Part shown: positions 34,664 through 44,700 of the stretch, piece after piece | Position numbering within the stretch: position 1 is the stretch's first letter | Layout of the letters: the number at the start of each line of letters is the position of its first letter | Assembly: GCA_965223105.1 (NCBI GenBank) | Contig: OZ244987.1 | Coordinates: 7,936,001 to 8,000,000, forward strand | Origin: JABDMH01 sp965223105 | GTDB lineage: Bacteria; Bacteroidota; Bacteroidia; Chitinophagales; Saprospiraceae | DNA length: 64,000 nucleotides | Direction: 5' to 3' | Program-made: the position numbers and the translations under genes | The notes under the pieces: generated by a model | What the model was told of the DNA's origin: nothing | The model's input: only the letters and a program-made list of their open reading frames with translations | Database searches by the model: none

Positions 34664-34780
34664 ATGAAAGTAAGAGCATCAGTCAAGAAAAGATCCTCCG
34701 ACTGTAAGATTGTGCGTCGTAAGGGTAGGCTCTATGTGATCAACAAGAAGAATCCAAAATTTAAACAACGACAAGGATAA
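34664..34780 (+). CDS. rpmJ: 50S ribosomal protein L36, zinc-free variant
   Basis: A 38-residue large-subunit protein that starts MKVRASVKKRSSDCK and ends KFKQRQG. In the common form C11, C14, C27 and H33 bind zinc. Here these positions are Ser11, Cys14, Asn27 and Phe33, so only one ligand remains and zinc cannot be held in the usual way. It lies between infA and rpsM, the normal place. Confidence 0.96.
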   Translation: MKVRASVKKRSSDCKIVRRKGRLYVINKKNPKFKQRQG

Positions 34781-34786
34781 TATCGT

Positions 34787-35164
34787 ATGGCTAGGATAGC
34801 AGGTGTAGATCTTCCCAGAGCTAAGCGGGGAGTGGTTAGCTTGACATATATATATGGTATTGGGAGCTCCAGAGCGAGAGAAATCCTGACTAAGGCAGAG
34901 ATCGACGAAAATATAAAAGTGGAGGATTGGACGGATGACAATGTTCGCGTGATCTCTGGTATTGTACAGGAAGAGTACAAAGTTGAGGGTGAACTGAGAT
35001 CTGAGGTACAGTTAAACATCAAGAGATTAATGGACATTGCCTGTTATCGCGGAGTTCGACATCGGAAGGGGCTACCAGTAAGGGGTCAGCGTACACGCAC
35101 CAATGCTCGTACGAGGAAAGGTCGCAAGAAAACGGTAGCAAATAAGAAAAAGGCGGTTAAATAA
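34787..35164 (+). CDS. rpsM: 30S ribosomal protein S13
   Basis: A head protein that contacts the large subunit and P-site tRNA. It is 125 residues, with ARIAGVDLPRAKRGVVSLTYIYGIG at the start and the C-terminal RHRKGLPVRGQRTRTNARTRKG. It begins 6 bases after rpmJ and starts the alpha-operon part of the block. Confidence 0.98.
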   Translation: MARIAGVDLPRAKRGVVSLTYIYGIGSSRAREILTKAEIDENIKVEDWTDDNVRVISGIVQEEYKVEGELRSEVQLNIKRLMDIACYRGVRHRKGLPVRGQRTRTNARTRKGRKKTVANKKKAVK

Positions 35165-35190
35165 TTAAGTACTAAACCACTTAAATATCG

Positions 35191-35571
35191 ATGGCAAAAG
35201 CTAAGAAGAAAAAAAAGGTCAAAACCGATCCAGAAGGGCTGGTCTACATCAAGGCCAGCTTTAATAATATCATCATTTCCCTTACCAATAAACAAGGTCA
35301 GGTGATCTCCTGGGGATCAGCTGGTAAAGCTGGATTTCGGGGTTCGAAGAAGAACACACCTTATGCTGCACAGATTGCTGCTTCTGATGCCGCTCAGGTC
35401 GCTTTTGATGCGGGTATGCGTACTGCGGAGGTCTTTGTAAAAGGTCCTGGATCTGGACGTGAAGCAGCCATTCGAGCCATTGACAGCGTCGGCATAAAAA
35501 TCCGGCGGATTCAAGACGTAACTCCCATCCCACACAACGGTTGCCGACCACCAAAACGGAGGAGGGTGTAA
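35191..35571 (+). CDS. rpsK: 30S ribosomal protein S11
   Basis: A platform protein near the mRNA exit. It is 126 residues with a lysine-rich start (AKAKKKKKVK), the core VYIKASFNNIIISLTNKQG and the C-terminal DVTPIPHNGCRPPKRRRV. Length and order are normal. Confidence 0.98.
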   Translation: MAKAKKKKKVKTDPEGLVYIKASFNNIIISLTNKQGQVISWGSAGKAGFRGSKKNTPYAAQIAASDAAQVAFDAGMRTAEVFVKGPGSGREAAIRAIDSVGIKIRRIQDVTPIPHNGCRPPKRRRV

Positions 35572-35614
35572 ATCACAAGCATTCGTAAGTCCAGCAATAT
35601 TAGAAAAACTTAGT

Positions 35615-36226
35615 ATGGCAAGATATACAGGTCCAAAAACAAAGAAGTCTCGTGCATTTGGGCAACCCATTTATGGGTACGATAAGAATCTGGAGCGTCG
35701 AAAATCACCGCCCGGTGAACATGGTAATCGTAGAAGACGTCGTCAACGCTCAGATTACGCTGTACAGCTTATGGAAAAGCAAAAGGCTAAATATACCTAT
35801 GGAGTGTTGGAACGGCAGTTTCGAAAGATGTTTGAGAAAGCGAGTAGCAAGAGTGGTGTTACTGGCGAAATCTTGTTCCAATTGCTCGAATCACGTCTTG
35901 ATAACACCGTCTACAGGATGGGCCTTGCGCCAACTCGAAGGGCAGCGCGTCAAATTGTAAATCACAAACACATCTTGGTCAATGGCGTCCTCACCAATAT
36001 TCCCTCTTGCCTGCTGCGACCGGGAGATGTCGTGTCAGTGAGAAATAAGTCTAAAGCATTGGAGGTGATCAGAGAGAGTATTAACGGAAAGTCCGATGTA
36101 CGTAAGTTTCCCTGGTTGGAGTTTAATGGTGACAAGATGGAGGGCCGTTTTCTCGAGTACCCTGAACGTGAGCAGATCCCTGAAAACATTAACGAACAAC
36201 TCATTGTTGAACTCTATTCAAAATAG
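35615..36226 (+). CDS. rpsD: 30S ribosomal protein S4
   Basis: A primary 16S rRNA binder that nucleates small-subunit assembly. It is 203 residues. The S4 RNA-binding domain is at about 95-155 (LESRLDNTVYRMGLAPTRRAARQIV, then HILVNG). The N-terminal zinc cysteines of some S4 proteins are absent (YTGPKTKKSRAFGQP). It lies immediately upstream of rpoA, as in the alpha operon. Confidence 0.97.
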   Translation: MARYTGPKTKKSRAFGQPIYGYDKNLERRKSPPGEHGNRRRRRQRSDYAVQLMEKQKAKYTYGVLERQFRKMFEKASSKSGVTGEILFQLLESRLDNTVYRMGLAPTRRAARQIVNHKHILVNGVLTNIPSCLLRPGDVVSVRNKSKALEVIRESINGKSDVRKFPWLEFNGDKMEGRFLEYPEREQIPENINEQLIVELYSK

Positions 36227-36288
36227 AACCCTTCGATCTCCAGAACGTCCATTTTTTTTCTTCATCCTTCATTAATCAGCAATAAAAA

Positions 36289-37287
36289 ATGAGTATCCTA
36301 AATTTTCAAAAACCCAACAAGATCCTCCTTCAAAAGGCCGATGACTTCGAAGGTACCTTTGAATTTAAACCCTTGGAGCCTGGATTTGGTCAGACCATTG
36401 GTAATTCACTGAGAAGGGTACTACTATCATCGCTGGAGGGCTTTGCTGTTTCAGCCGTAAGAATTGCTGGAATCGATCATGAGTTTTCGACCATTAAGGG
36501 AGTAATGGAAGATGTGGTCGATATCATTCTTAATATCAAGCAGATCCGACTGAAACCAGCCATCACAGATGGCGAAATGAGTGAGGAGAAAATTTATATT
36601 ACCATTAGAGGCAAAGAGGAGTTTAAGGCTGGAGACATTGAAGAGCACACCAATATCTTCAAGATCATGAATCCGGATCATCACATCTGCTTCATGGACA
36701 CTTCAGTAAATCTGGAAATGGAATTTACCATAACCAAAGGCAGAGGTTATTTTCCTGCGGATGAAAACTTACCAAAGGATGCTCCCATAGGGGTGATACC
36801 GGTTGATGCGATTTATACGCCAATAAAAAACGTTGCTTATCACGTTGAGAATACTCGCGTTGGTCAACGCACTGACTACGAAAAACTGACCATAATGGTC
36901 AAAACCGACGGCACCATTCATCCGGAGGAAGCGATCAAGGAAGCTTCACGAATCTTGATTCAACATCTGATCTTGATTACCGATGAAAATATCACTTTTG
37001 ATGATGCCACACGGAGCGAAGATACCGTGGTGGATGAGCACATCTTGCACATGCGCAAGCTGTTGAAAACATCATTGGAAGACTTGGATCTATCCGTGAG
37101 AGCTTACAATTGTCTGAAGGCCGCCAAAATCAACACCCTTGGAGAGCTGGTACAGTATGAGATGCATGAATTGCTGAAGTTCAGAAACTTTGGTAAAAAA
37201 TCATTAGTGGAGATCGAGGAGTTGTTGGCCAACAAGGGCTTGACCTTTGGGATGGACCTAGCTCCTTACAAACTGGATGAAGACTAA
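36289..37287 (+). CDS. rpoA: RNA polymerase alpha subunit
   Basis: Scaffold of RNA polymerase and contact for regulators. It is 332 residues. The N-terminal assembly domain (about 1-235) has PLEPGFGQTIGNSLRRVLLSSLEG. The C-terminal DNA-binding domain (about 250-325) has the helix-hairpin-helix NCLKAAKINTLGELVQYEMHELLKFRNFGKKS in two blocks. It is full length. Confidence 0.98.
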   Translation: MSILNFQKPNKILLQKADDFEGTFEFKPLEPGFGQTIGNSLRRVLLSSLEGFAVSAVRIAGIDHEFSTIKGVMEDVVDIILNIKQIRLKPAITDGEMSEEKIYITIRGKEEFKAGDIEEHTNIFKIMNPDHHICFMDTSVNLEMEFTITKGRGYFPADENLPKDAPIGVIPVDAIYTPIKNVAYHVENTRVGQRTDYEKLTIMVKTDGTIHPEEAIKEASRILIQHLILITDENITFDDATRSEDTVVDEHILHMRKLLKTSLEDLDLSVRAYNCLKAAKINTLGELVQYEMHELLKFRNFGKKSLVEIEELLANKGLTFGMDLAPYKLDED

Positions 37288-37391
37288 GCCAACAGCTTGT
37301 AAGGACGCATAAAGCCGACGAATAAATAAAACTTGCAATTACTTGGTTGATCTGATCCTGAGTGTTGCGAAGATCATAAAACATTTAACCC

Positions 37392-37859
37392 ATGAGGCAC
37401 CAAAAGAAGTCCAATCATCTCAGTAGAAAGAAGGGCCATCGTAGAGCTCTTATGGCCAACTTGGCCAATGCACTGATTCATCACAAGAGAATCAATACCA
37501 CATTGGCTAAGGCCAAGTCCCTTCGCATGTATATCGAACCGCTAATCACCAAGTCAAAGAAGAATTCCACGCACTCACGTAGGGTGATCTTTAGCTACCT
37601 GCAGAATAAGGAGGCAATTAAAGAGTTGTTTGGTCCGATATCAGCAGCTATAGGTCAGCGACCGGGTGGTTATACCCGGATCATTCGTACGGGTTTTCGC
37701 CAAAGTGATGGAGCGGAAATGGCCATGATAGAATTGGTTGACTTTAATGATGCGTATAGCAATGCCAAAGAGGGTAAATCAAGACGTAGAAGACGTACCA
37801 GGCGTGGTGGTGGAGCAGGTTCCCCGAAGGCTGCTGAAGCCAGGAGTGAGGAGGAATAG
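37392..37859 (+). CDS. rplQ: 50S ribosomal protein L17
   Basis: The last gene of the ribosomal block. The core RHQKKSNHLSRKKGHRRALMANL and the GGYTRIIRTGFRQSDGAEMAMIEL signature are clear. At 155 residues it is longer than the typical 120-130, with a tail that is very basic and then acidic (KSRRRRRTRRGGG, ARSEEE). It is separated from rpoA by 104 bases, in which a 6-bp pairing (TGATCT with AGATCA) is possible. Confidence 0.97.
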   Translation: MRHQKKSNHLSRKKGHRRALMANLANALIHHKRINTTLAKAKSLRMYIEPLITKSKKNSTHSRRVIFSYLQNKEAIKELFGPISAAIGQRPGGYTRIIRTGFRQSDGAEMAMIELVDFNDAYSNAKEGKSRRRRRTRRGGGAGSPKAAEARSEEE

Positions 37860-38058
37860 CTTGGTTTTTTCTCCTGCCTGAATGCAGACCAATCATTAAC
37901 TCACATCTGTTCAGCCGTTTGGCCTAAGTCTAAAGGCCACTAGCCTTATTTATTGGATCTATCGGTGTTGCATTAATGACAAAGCAGTTTTGACACTGAG
38001 CTTTCCAATGCCATTCCCTAAGGTGTTCGACGAAGCCTAGGTAATTAGAGATTAGTTC

Positions 38059-38066
38059 TATATTTG
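38059..38066 (+). promoter_or_regulatory. -7 box for carA
   Basis: TATATTTG is an exact TAnnTTTG match 25 bases before the ATG at 38091. It rules against an in-frame upstream TTG at 38064, which overlaps the box. No exact TTG was found at -33. Confidence 0.5.
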
Positions 38067-38090
38067 CAGGAATTTTCGAGCCGACTTACT

Positions 38091-39215
38091 ATGCAAATTG
38101 ATACCAGAAAGAAAGCCATCTTACTCTTGGAAGATGGAACAGTTTTTCAAGGCAAGTCTGCTGGAGCCATGGGAACCACTACGGGTGAAATCTGTTTCAA
38201 TACCGGTATGACCGGCTATCAGGAGATTTTTACCGACCCATCTTATTTCGGTCAAATTTTAGTGGCAACCAATGCCCATATCGGCAATTATGGAATCAAG
38301 GCCTCAGAGACTGAATCTGATGGCATTAAGATTTCGGGATTTATATGTAAGAACTACAATGAGATTTATTCCCGATCTCTCGCTGACCGGTCCATCCAGG
38401 ATTATTTTGAAGATCATGGGTTGGTAGCCATTTCTAATGTAGATACCAGGGCAATTGTAAGGCATATTCGGCACCAGGGCGCCATGAACGCGATCATATC
38501 TTCGGAAATACACGACCTCGAAGCTCTGAGGACTGAATTGGCAAAGACTCCATCAATGAAGGGCCTTGAATTGGCCTCTAAGGTCTCAACCAGGGAAAAT
38601 TACTTTGTAGGTGACCCCACAGCCTCCTATAAGATCGCGGTCTATGATTTTGGGGTTAAGCAAAACATTCTCCGATGTTTGGCCAATCGCAATTGCTATC
38701 TGCAGGTATTTCCGGCTAGAACTCCGTTTACCGAAATTGAAAAATGGAATCCAGATGGATATTTCTTGTCAAATGGACCTGGAGATCCTGCGCCCATGGA
38801 ATATGCCGTAGAAAACGCTAGGAGGATCCTTCAACGAAATAAACCCTTATTTGGCATTTGTTTAGGCCATCAAATTCTCGCACTTGCCATGGGGATTTCC
38901 ACCTATAAAATGCACCATGGGCATCGAGGTATCAACCACCCGGTAAGAAATGTCGTAACGGGAAAATGTGAAGTTACCAGTCAAAATCATGGATTTGGAA
39001 TTGATCCTGATCAGGTACGCCATAATGAATCAGTTGATATCACACATGTCAATCTCAATGATGATAGTATCGAGGGGATTAGAGTGAAGGAGAAGAAAGC
39101 CTTTAGTGTTCAATATCATCCTGAAGCCAATCCTGGCCCACATGATGCCCGGTACTTATTTGACCAGTTTTTGGAAATGATTGTATTGCATAAAGAACAA
39201 ATGGCCAACGCATGA
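38091..39215 (+). CDS. carA: carbamoyl-phosphate synthase small subunit
   Basis: Hydrolyses glutamine and passes ammonia to CarB for carbamoyl phosphate, the precursor of arginine and pyrimidines. From ATG at 38091 it is 374 residues. The N-terminal domain has GEICFNTGMTGYQEIFTDPSY, and the class I glutamine amidotransferase domain has catalytic Cys257 (FGICLGHQ) and the His-Glu pair in QYHPEANPGP. The carB gene is not in the window. Its last four bases overlap the eno start (ATGA). Confidence 0.95.
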   Translation: MQIDTRKKAILLLEDGTVFQGKSAGAMGTTTGEICFNTGMTGYQEIFTDPSYFGQILVATNAHIGNYGIKASETESDGIKISGFICKNYNEIYSRSLADRSIQDYFEDHGLVAISNVDTRAIVRHIRHQGAMNAIISSEIHDLEALRTELAKTPSMKGLELASKVSTRENYFVGDPTASYKIAVYDFGVKQNILRCLANRNCYLQVFPARTPFTEIEKWNPDGYFLSNGPGDPAPMEYAVENARRILQRNKPLFGICLGHQILALAMGISTYKMHHGHRGINHPVRNVVTGKCEVTSQNHGFGIDPDQVRHNESVDITHVNLNDDSIEGIRVKEKKAFSVQYHPEANPGPHDARYLFDQFLEMIVLHKEQMANA

Positions 39216-40501
39216 GCAGTATATTGGATATTAAGGCACGACAGATCCTTGATTCCAGGGGTAACCCAACGGTTGAAGTCGAAGTGATTACTGAACTCGG
39301 AGTGATGGGCAGGGCGGCAGTTCCATCGGGTGCATCTACTGGCAAGTATGAAGCAGTGGAATTAAGAGATGAAGACAATGACCGATTCTTGGGTAAGGGA
39401 GTCACCAAAGCTTGTAAGCACGTAGAGTCCAATATTCGCGAAGCCCTGATTGGTGTAGACATACAGGACCAAGTGCAGATTGATAAATTGATGCTTGAGC
39501 TTGATGGTACGGATAATAAATCCAGTTTGGGGGCCAATGCCATCTTGGGTGTAAGTTTGGCAGCGGCTAAAGCTGGTGCGATTGAGGCAGATCTGCCCCT
39601 TTACAAGTATTTGGGAGGCGTTAATGCACATGTTTTGCCAGTCCCTATGATGAATATCCTCAATGGAGGGTCACATGCCGATAACAGCATCGATTTTCAA
39701 GAATTTATGGTCATGCCTGTAGGGGCGAAAACTTTTTCCGAGGGTCTGAGAATGGGTGTTGAGGTCTTTCATTCATTGAAGTCTGTACTTAAGAAGATGA
39801 ACCACTCAACCAATGTCGGGGATGAAGGAGGTTTTGCTCCTAATCTAGGTTCAAATACTGAAGCCATAGAAGTGGTATTAAAAGCCGTAGAAAATGCTGG
39901 ATATCGACCTGGTGAGGAGGTCATGATCGCCATGGATGCCGCGGCATCAGAATTCTACCTCGAAGAGGAGGCCATGTACCATTTTCATCAATCTACAGGT
40001 GAGAAACTCAGTACCAGCGAGATGGTGGGTTTCTGGAAAGATTGGATCGGAAAATACCCAATTTTGTCTATTGAAGATGGACTACATGAAGATGATTGGG
40101 ATGGTTGGAAGAGCTTGACTGCCGAGATAGGGAATCAAGTGCAATTGGTCGGTGATGATCTATTTGTGACGAACACCACACGATTGCAGAAAGGAATTGA
40201 TCTCAATGCCGCAAATTCCATCTTAATCAAAGTCAATCAAATCGGCACGCTAAGTGAAACCATTGCAGCGGTGCAGCTTGCTACTCGTCATTCTATGACC
40301 AGTGTAATCAGTCACCGGTCAGGAGAGACCGAAGACACTACCATTGCAGATCTTGCAGTGGCACTCAACACTGGTCAGATTAAAACTGGATCTGCATCGA
40401 GGTCAGATCGCGTTGCAAAGTACAATCAATTGTTGCGGATTGAGGAAGATTTAGGTGACTGTGCCGTCTATCCCGGACGCAATCTTGTTAGACATATCTA
40501 A
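39212..40501 (+). CDS. eno: enolase
   Basis: Converts 2-phosphoglycerate to phosphoenolpyruvate. It is 429 residues, full length. Motifs are DSRGNPTVEVEV, the acid NVGDEGGFAPN, the metal ligands in MAMDAAASEFY, SIEDGLHEDDW and VGDDLF, the catalytic lysine in LIKVNQIGTLSE, and SHRSGETEDTTIADLAV. It overlaps carA by four bases and is followed by the divIC/ftsB-like gene. Confidence 0.98.
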   Translation: MSSILDIKARQILDSRGNPTVEVEVITELGVMGRAAVPSGASTGKYEAVELRDEDNDRFLGKGVTKACKHVESNIREALIGVDIQDQVQIDKLMLELDGTDNKSSLGANAILGVSLAAAKAGAIEADLPLYKYLGGVNAHVLPVPMMNILNGGSHADNSIDFQEFMVMPVGAKTFSEGLRMGVEVFHSLKSVLKKMNHSTNVGDEGGFAPNLGSNTEAIEVVLKAVENAGYRPGEEVMIAMDAAASEFYLEEEAMYHFHQSTGEKLSTSEMVGFWKDWIGKYPILSIEDGLHEDDWDGWKSLTAEIGNQVQLVGDDLFVTNTTRLQKGIDLNAANSILIKVNQIGTLSETIAAVQLATRHSMTSVISHRSGETEDTTIADLAVALNTGQIKTGSASRSDRVAKYNQLLRIEEDLGDCAVYPGRNLVRHI

Positions 40502-40538
40502 TTTTATTTTTATATTTAAGTATCAAATAATCAATTAG

Positions 40539-40847
40539 ATGATGAAGTTCTCACTTCGCATGGTGGGCATTGCACAGAGGTTTACTCAGATTGTATTTAA
40601 CAAGTATTTGCTGGCACTAACCATTTTCTTAGTTTGGATCTCTTTCTTTGACAAAAATGCCCTGGTTATACAGTGGCGTCTGAGTAAGACGATTGCCCAG
40701 TTAGAAGATGAAAGACAATTTATGTTGGAAGATATTGAGAAGACTCGGCAAATCAAACAGGACATTTCACGCAATCAAGAAAAATACGCACGGGAAAAAT
40801 ACTACATGAAGAAACCCGGAGAGCAAGTTTTTATCATAGATCAATAG
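40539..40847 (+). CDS. DivIC/FtsB-like septum formation initiator
   Basis: A 102-residue bitopic membrane protein of the cell-division complex. A transmembrane helix at about 25-40 (KYLLALTIFLVWISFF) is followed by a heptad-rich coiled coil (about 50-85) and a conserved end (YAREKYYMKKPGEQVFII). It lies directly after eno, an association also known for divIC in other bacteria. Two ATG codons occur at the start; either gives the same core. Confidence 0.88.
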   Translation: MMKFSLRMVGIAQRFTQIVFNKYLLALTIFLVWISFFDKNALVIQWRLSKTIAQLEDERQFMLEDIEKTRQIKQDISRNQEKYAREKYYMKKPGEQVFIIDQ

Positions 40848-40853
40848 ACACAG

Positions 40854-41726
40854 ATGTCAGTACTGGTTAATAAGGATTCAAAAATTATCGTCCAGGGTTT
40901 TACTGGAAAGGAAGGAACCTTTCATGCCACACAAATGATTGAATACGGTACCAATGTGGTCGGTGGTGTTACCCCTGGGAAGGGGGGACAGAACCACTTG
41001 GGCAAGCCCGTATTTAACACTGTTGCCGAGGCGATCGAAGCTACAGGGGCCGATACGTCATTGATCTTTGTACCACCTCCGTTTGCTGCAGATGCTATTA
41101 TGGAGGCGGCTGATGGTGGCATTCACGTGATCATTTGCATTACCGAAGGGATACCAGTGCAAGATATGGTGAAAGTCAAAGCATATATCGCTGATCGAAA
41201 TTGCCGACTGGTAGGTCCCAATTGCCCTGGTGTAATAACTCCTGAAGAGGCCAAGGTAGGAATCATGCCTGGATTTATCCATCGTAAAGGTTCTGTTGGA
41301 ATTGTATCTAGATCGGGAACACTGACATATGAGGCGGTTGATCAGGTCACAAAAGCCGGACTTGGTCAATCTACCTGTATCGGCATTGGGGGTGATCCCA
41401 TTCTTGGTACTACGACCAAAGAGGCTGTTGAATTACTCATGGGTGATGACGAGACCGAAGCTATTGTCATGATTGGTGAGATTGGCGGCAGTATGGAAGC
41501 CGAAGCTGCTTATTGGATTAGGGATCACGGTTCAAAGCCTGTGGTTGGTTTTATAGCCGGCCAAACTGCTCCCAAGGGTCGTAAAATGGGACATGCCGGG
41601 GCAATAATCGGCGGAAAAGATGATACTGCTTCTGCCAAAATGAAAATCATGGAAGAATGTGGGATTCATGTGGTTGTGAGTCCAGCAGATATCGGGAAGA
41701 CAGTACAGGAAGTGCTAGACCGCTAA
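40854..41726 (+). CDS. sucD: succinyl-CoA synthetase alpha subunit
   Basis: Citric-acid-cycle enzyme that couples succinyl-CoA cleavage to nucleotide triphosphate synthesis. It is 290 residues. The CoA-binding start is IIVQGFTGKEGTFHATQMIEYG. The phosphorylated histidine lies in KMGHAGAIIGG, and VGPNCPGVI with SRSGTLTYEAV completes the family pattern. The beta subunit is not in the window. It is convergent with the kinase gene, 10 bases apart. Confidence 0.97.
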   Translation: MSVLVNKDSKIIVQGFTGKEGTFHATQMIEYGTNVVGGVTPGKGGQNHLGKPVFNTVAEAIEATGADTSLIFVPPPFAADAIMEAADGGIHVIICITEGIPVQDMVKVKAYIADRNCRLVGPNCPGVITPEEAKVGIMPGFIHRKGSVGIVSRSGTLTYEAVDQVTKAGLGQSTCIGIGGDPILGTTTKEAVELLMGDDETEAIVMIGEIGGSMEAEAAYWIRDHGSKPVVGFIAGQTAPKGRKMGHAGAIIGGKDDTASAKMKIMEECGIHVVVSPADIGKTVQEVLDR

Positions 41727-41736
41727 AATTCGGTGG

Positions 41737-44700
41737 CTAGGATATCCTGTTAGTGATTGGAGCCTCTCGGATTTCCATTGTAGAGTTTTGTAACAGGGGA
41801 AGCTCAAAGAAAAATTTGGTACCAATTCCCTCACTTGTTTCAAAATAAATGCGGCCTCCAAAGGATTCAATGATATTTTTTGAAATGGCCAAGCCCAAGC
41901 CGGTTCCCGAGGTCTTCGTGGTAAAATTTGGATAGAACACCTTCTCGCGCATTTCCCTACTGATGCCTTTGCCATTGTCGCTTACTTGAATGATCGTTCG
42001 GTCTTCTTTGGTTTCCAGTTTGATGTCGATGATTCCTCTACGACTGGCGGGTATGGCTTGAATAGCATTCTTAATCAAGTTATTCAGTACTCTGAGAAGG
42101 TGACTACGATCTGCATTGACATAGATTTCGTCAATAGGCACGTACAAGTTAAAATCCATGTCATCCCTCTTTTTAAAGAGATCATGTACTGAAGCGACAA
42201 GATCATTGAGAATGATACGCTCATATTGCGGCTTGGGCATTTTGGCAAAGGTTGAGAATTCAGCCGCGATTCTTGAAAGGTTATCAATCTGCTCGATCAG
42301 CGTTATGCCTACCCGTTGCACCAGTTGCCTAGATTCGATCGGATCAGCATTCTGCATGGCATGCTGCAAATGCTGAATACTTAGACGCATTGGCGTCAAT
42401 GGATTTTTGATCTCATGGGCTACTTGCTTTGCCATTTCCCGCCAAGCAACTTCCCTTTCTGTGACTGCAAGCAGATCAGCACTCTCATCCAGTTTAACAA
42501 TCATCTGATTATATTCCTTAATTAGGATGCCCAATTCATCTTTGGTGTTCCACTCCAAAGGTTCATTAGATTTCCCAAGTTTAAATTCTTTCAGTTTTTG
42601 CCCTAAGACGGTCATTGGCCGAGTAATGCTGTTGGCCACAGCCAAGGCAAAGGCACCAGCAATCAACAAGAGGAAAACATACACATTTAGCAAGGTGCCC
42701 ATAAAGTCCTTGACTTGCTCTCCAGCATCTATCGATTTAGGATAAACGGGGAGCCCGACATACCCAAGGGCTTTGTTGCCATTGGTTACGAGTGACAAGT
42801 AAGCTATCTTATACCTCTTCTGAAGTCCTCTCCTTTGATCCTCATCAATGTGAATCGATTCCTTCTGTTTCTTTAGTTCTATGAGTGCCTCCACACTTAT
42901 TCTGTCACTTAAGTAACCTTGGTCAACGGCTTCTTGGTCTGAAGTTTGAACGAGTATGCCATCTACATCAAAGAGCTGGATGTGCGTATTGTACTTAATG
43001 GCTAGATTCCAGACCGAGGTCTTAAATACAGAATCAAAAGCATTGGTCTGGTCATCCCGGATATTTTCCTGGATCTCATATTGTAGGGAAGATGCCGTTT
43101 GTTTGAGTTTCTCATCACTGTTTTTCTCTGCGGTTGTTTGGAAATAGAAAACAGTGACAAGCCCTATGATGATAAACGACAGTATGATGAGTGTCAAGAC
43201 AGACACCTGAATCTTGTTTCGTAACGAGATCTGGTTTGATAAGGTGAAATTGAACTCGGATGGGAGGTAAGGGAAGATCGAGTTTAGAATGAGCAAACTC
43301 AATATGATCACGACAATAATGACAAAAAGATAAGAGAAAAGCGAAACCGGCTTGATCAATCCTGTGAGTTTCTTACCTACCAAGGTTACATATTCACCAT
43401 TGTTGTAAATCAACTCCGACCGATTATTGGGGTATACCAGCCGAATACCGTTAACTGGAGGAATCACTTCCTCTAAAGTCATTTTATAATTTGAAGTGCT
43501 TCTTTCAGTGCAGCGACCGTCTTTATAAATCGCATATTCGTATTCATTGAGAATCTTGATGCCCTTAAAGTTTTTTGCAGGTACAAAACTGGGAAGTGGA
43601 CTATAGGGATTGTTTTTCTTTTTTGCAAAGGCGGTCAACACATTCAGCCCATCAGCACCTTCAATAGCTAAAAAGTAGTGATCAAGCAGGCCAGCTTTGC
43701 GGTAGAAGATATGTCCCTCTCGTTCTATTACATCTGATTGGTTTAGAGCACTGGCTTTGGGGAACAGTATGTGATAGTGTGTTTTGAGATAAGGTGATCC
43801 GTTAACAAAGTCATTTTCTATCAAATCAATCACTTGAGCTCGTACGCCGACTTGGCTCAAAGGTTCTTCAACCACCTCCAGAATTCTGGTGATTTCACTT
43901 AGAGCCACCGTGTCAATTTCTTCTGTGAGTGACTGCGCAATCGCCGTTCTGATCTCAATATCTTTGTCTTGATTGAATTTGAAGAGAAGAATTGACGAAA
44001 ATCCAGACAAAACCACAAGCCAAAGTACAATCCAGGTAAAATTGGGTGTCTTGACTTCTAGAAATATATCGAGTAGGAGGATGAAAATGCCGGCCACCAA
44101 TAGGAAGGGAACCCAAGGTATGGATGGGCTCACCAGTTGCAACACAGGAATGGAAAAAGCAAGTACAGCTATCCCGGAACCCACTTTAACCGGAATTGGC
44201 ACTTCCATTTTCTGGATGATCGAAACTAGTTTAGCAGACCAGATGAATTGAGTAAAGAGCAGAAGAATAATACCCACCAGAGATAATATACTGATCCGGT
44301 CTAAATTAAAGACACTTTCGAAGTTGAAGTCAATAGAGGTGTTTTGAATGAGCTGCTGGCAAAATCGTCCTAAAAAGATCAGGCCAGCGGCTATCATAAA
44401 GTACCCTAAGAAGCTGGTCAAAATTTGCTTTCCCCTTTGATTTTTCGAATCGATCTGCAGCCGTAAATTGTTGATCGTGTACACAGAAACCCACAAGAAG
44501 ATGCAAATATTGATCAGCAGATCAGCCAATGAAATATCAAAAGCTGGTGACATCAAACTTGCATCACATGATTTGACGACACCAAATTGGTCACTGAACC
44601 CAAAGAGCATTGATGCGGTGCGAATACCGACAGTGGTAAAGATGAGGAAACCGATGGATTCCCAAGGTCCAACTCGCTTTTTGATCAAGTTGGTAATTTT

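Noticed and set aside
37860..38058. Intergenic stretch after rplQ examined for a tRNA or terminator
   Set aside because: No cloverleaf or T-arm sequence was found; the only pairing (GGCCT with AGGCC) lacks a following T run.
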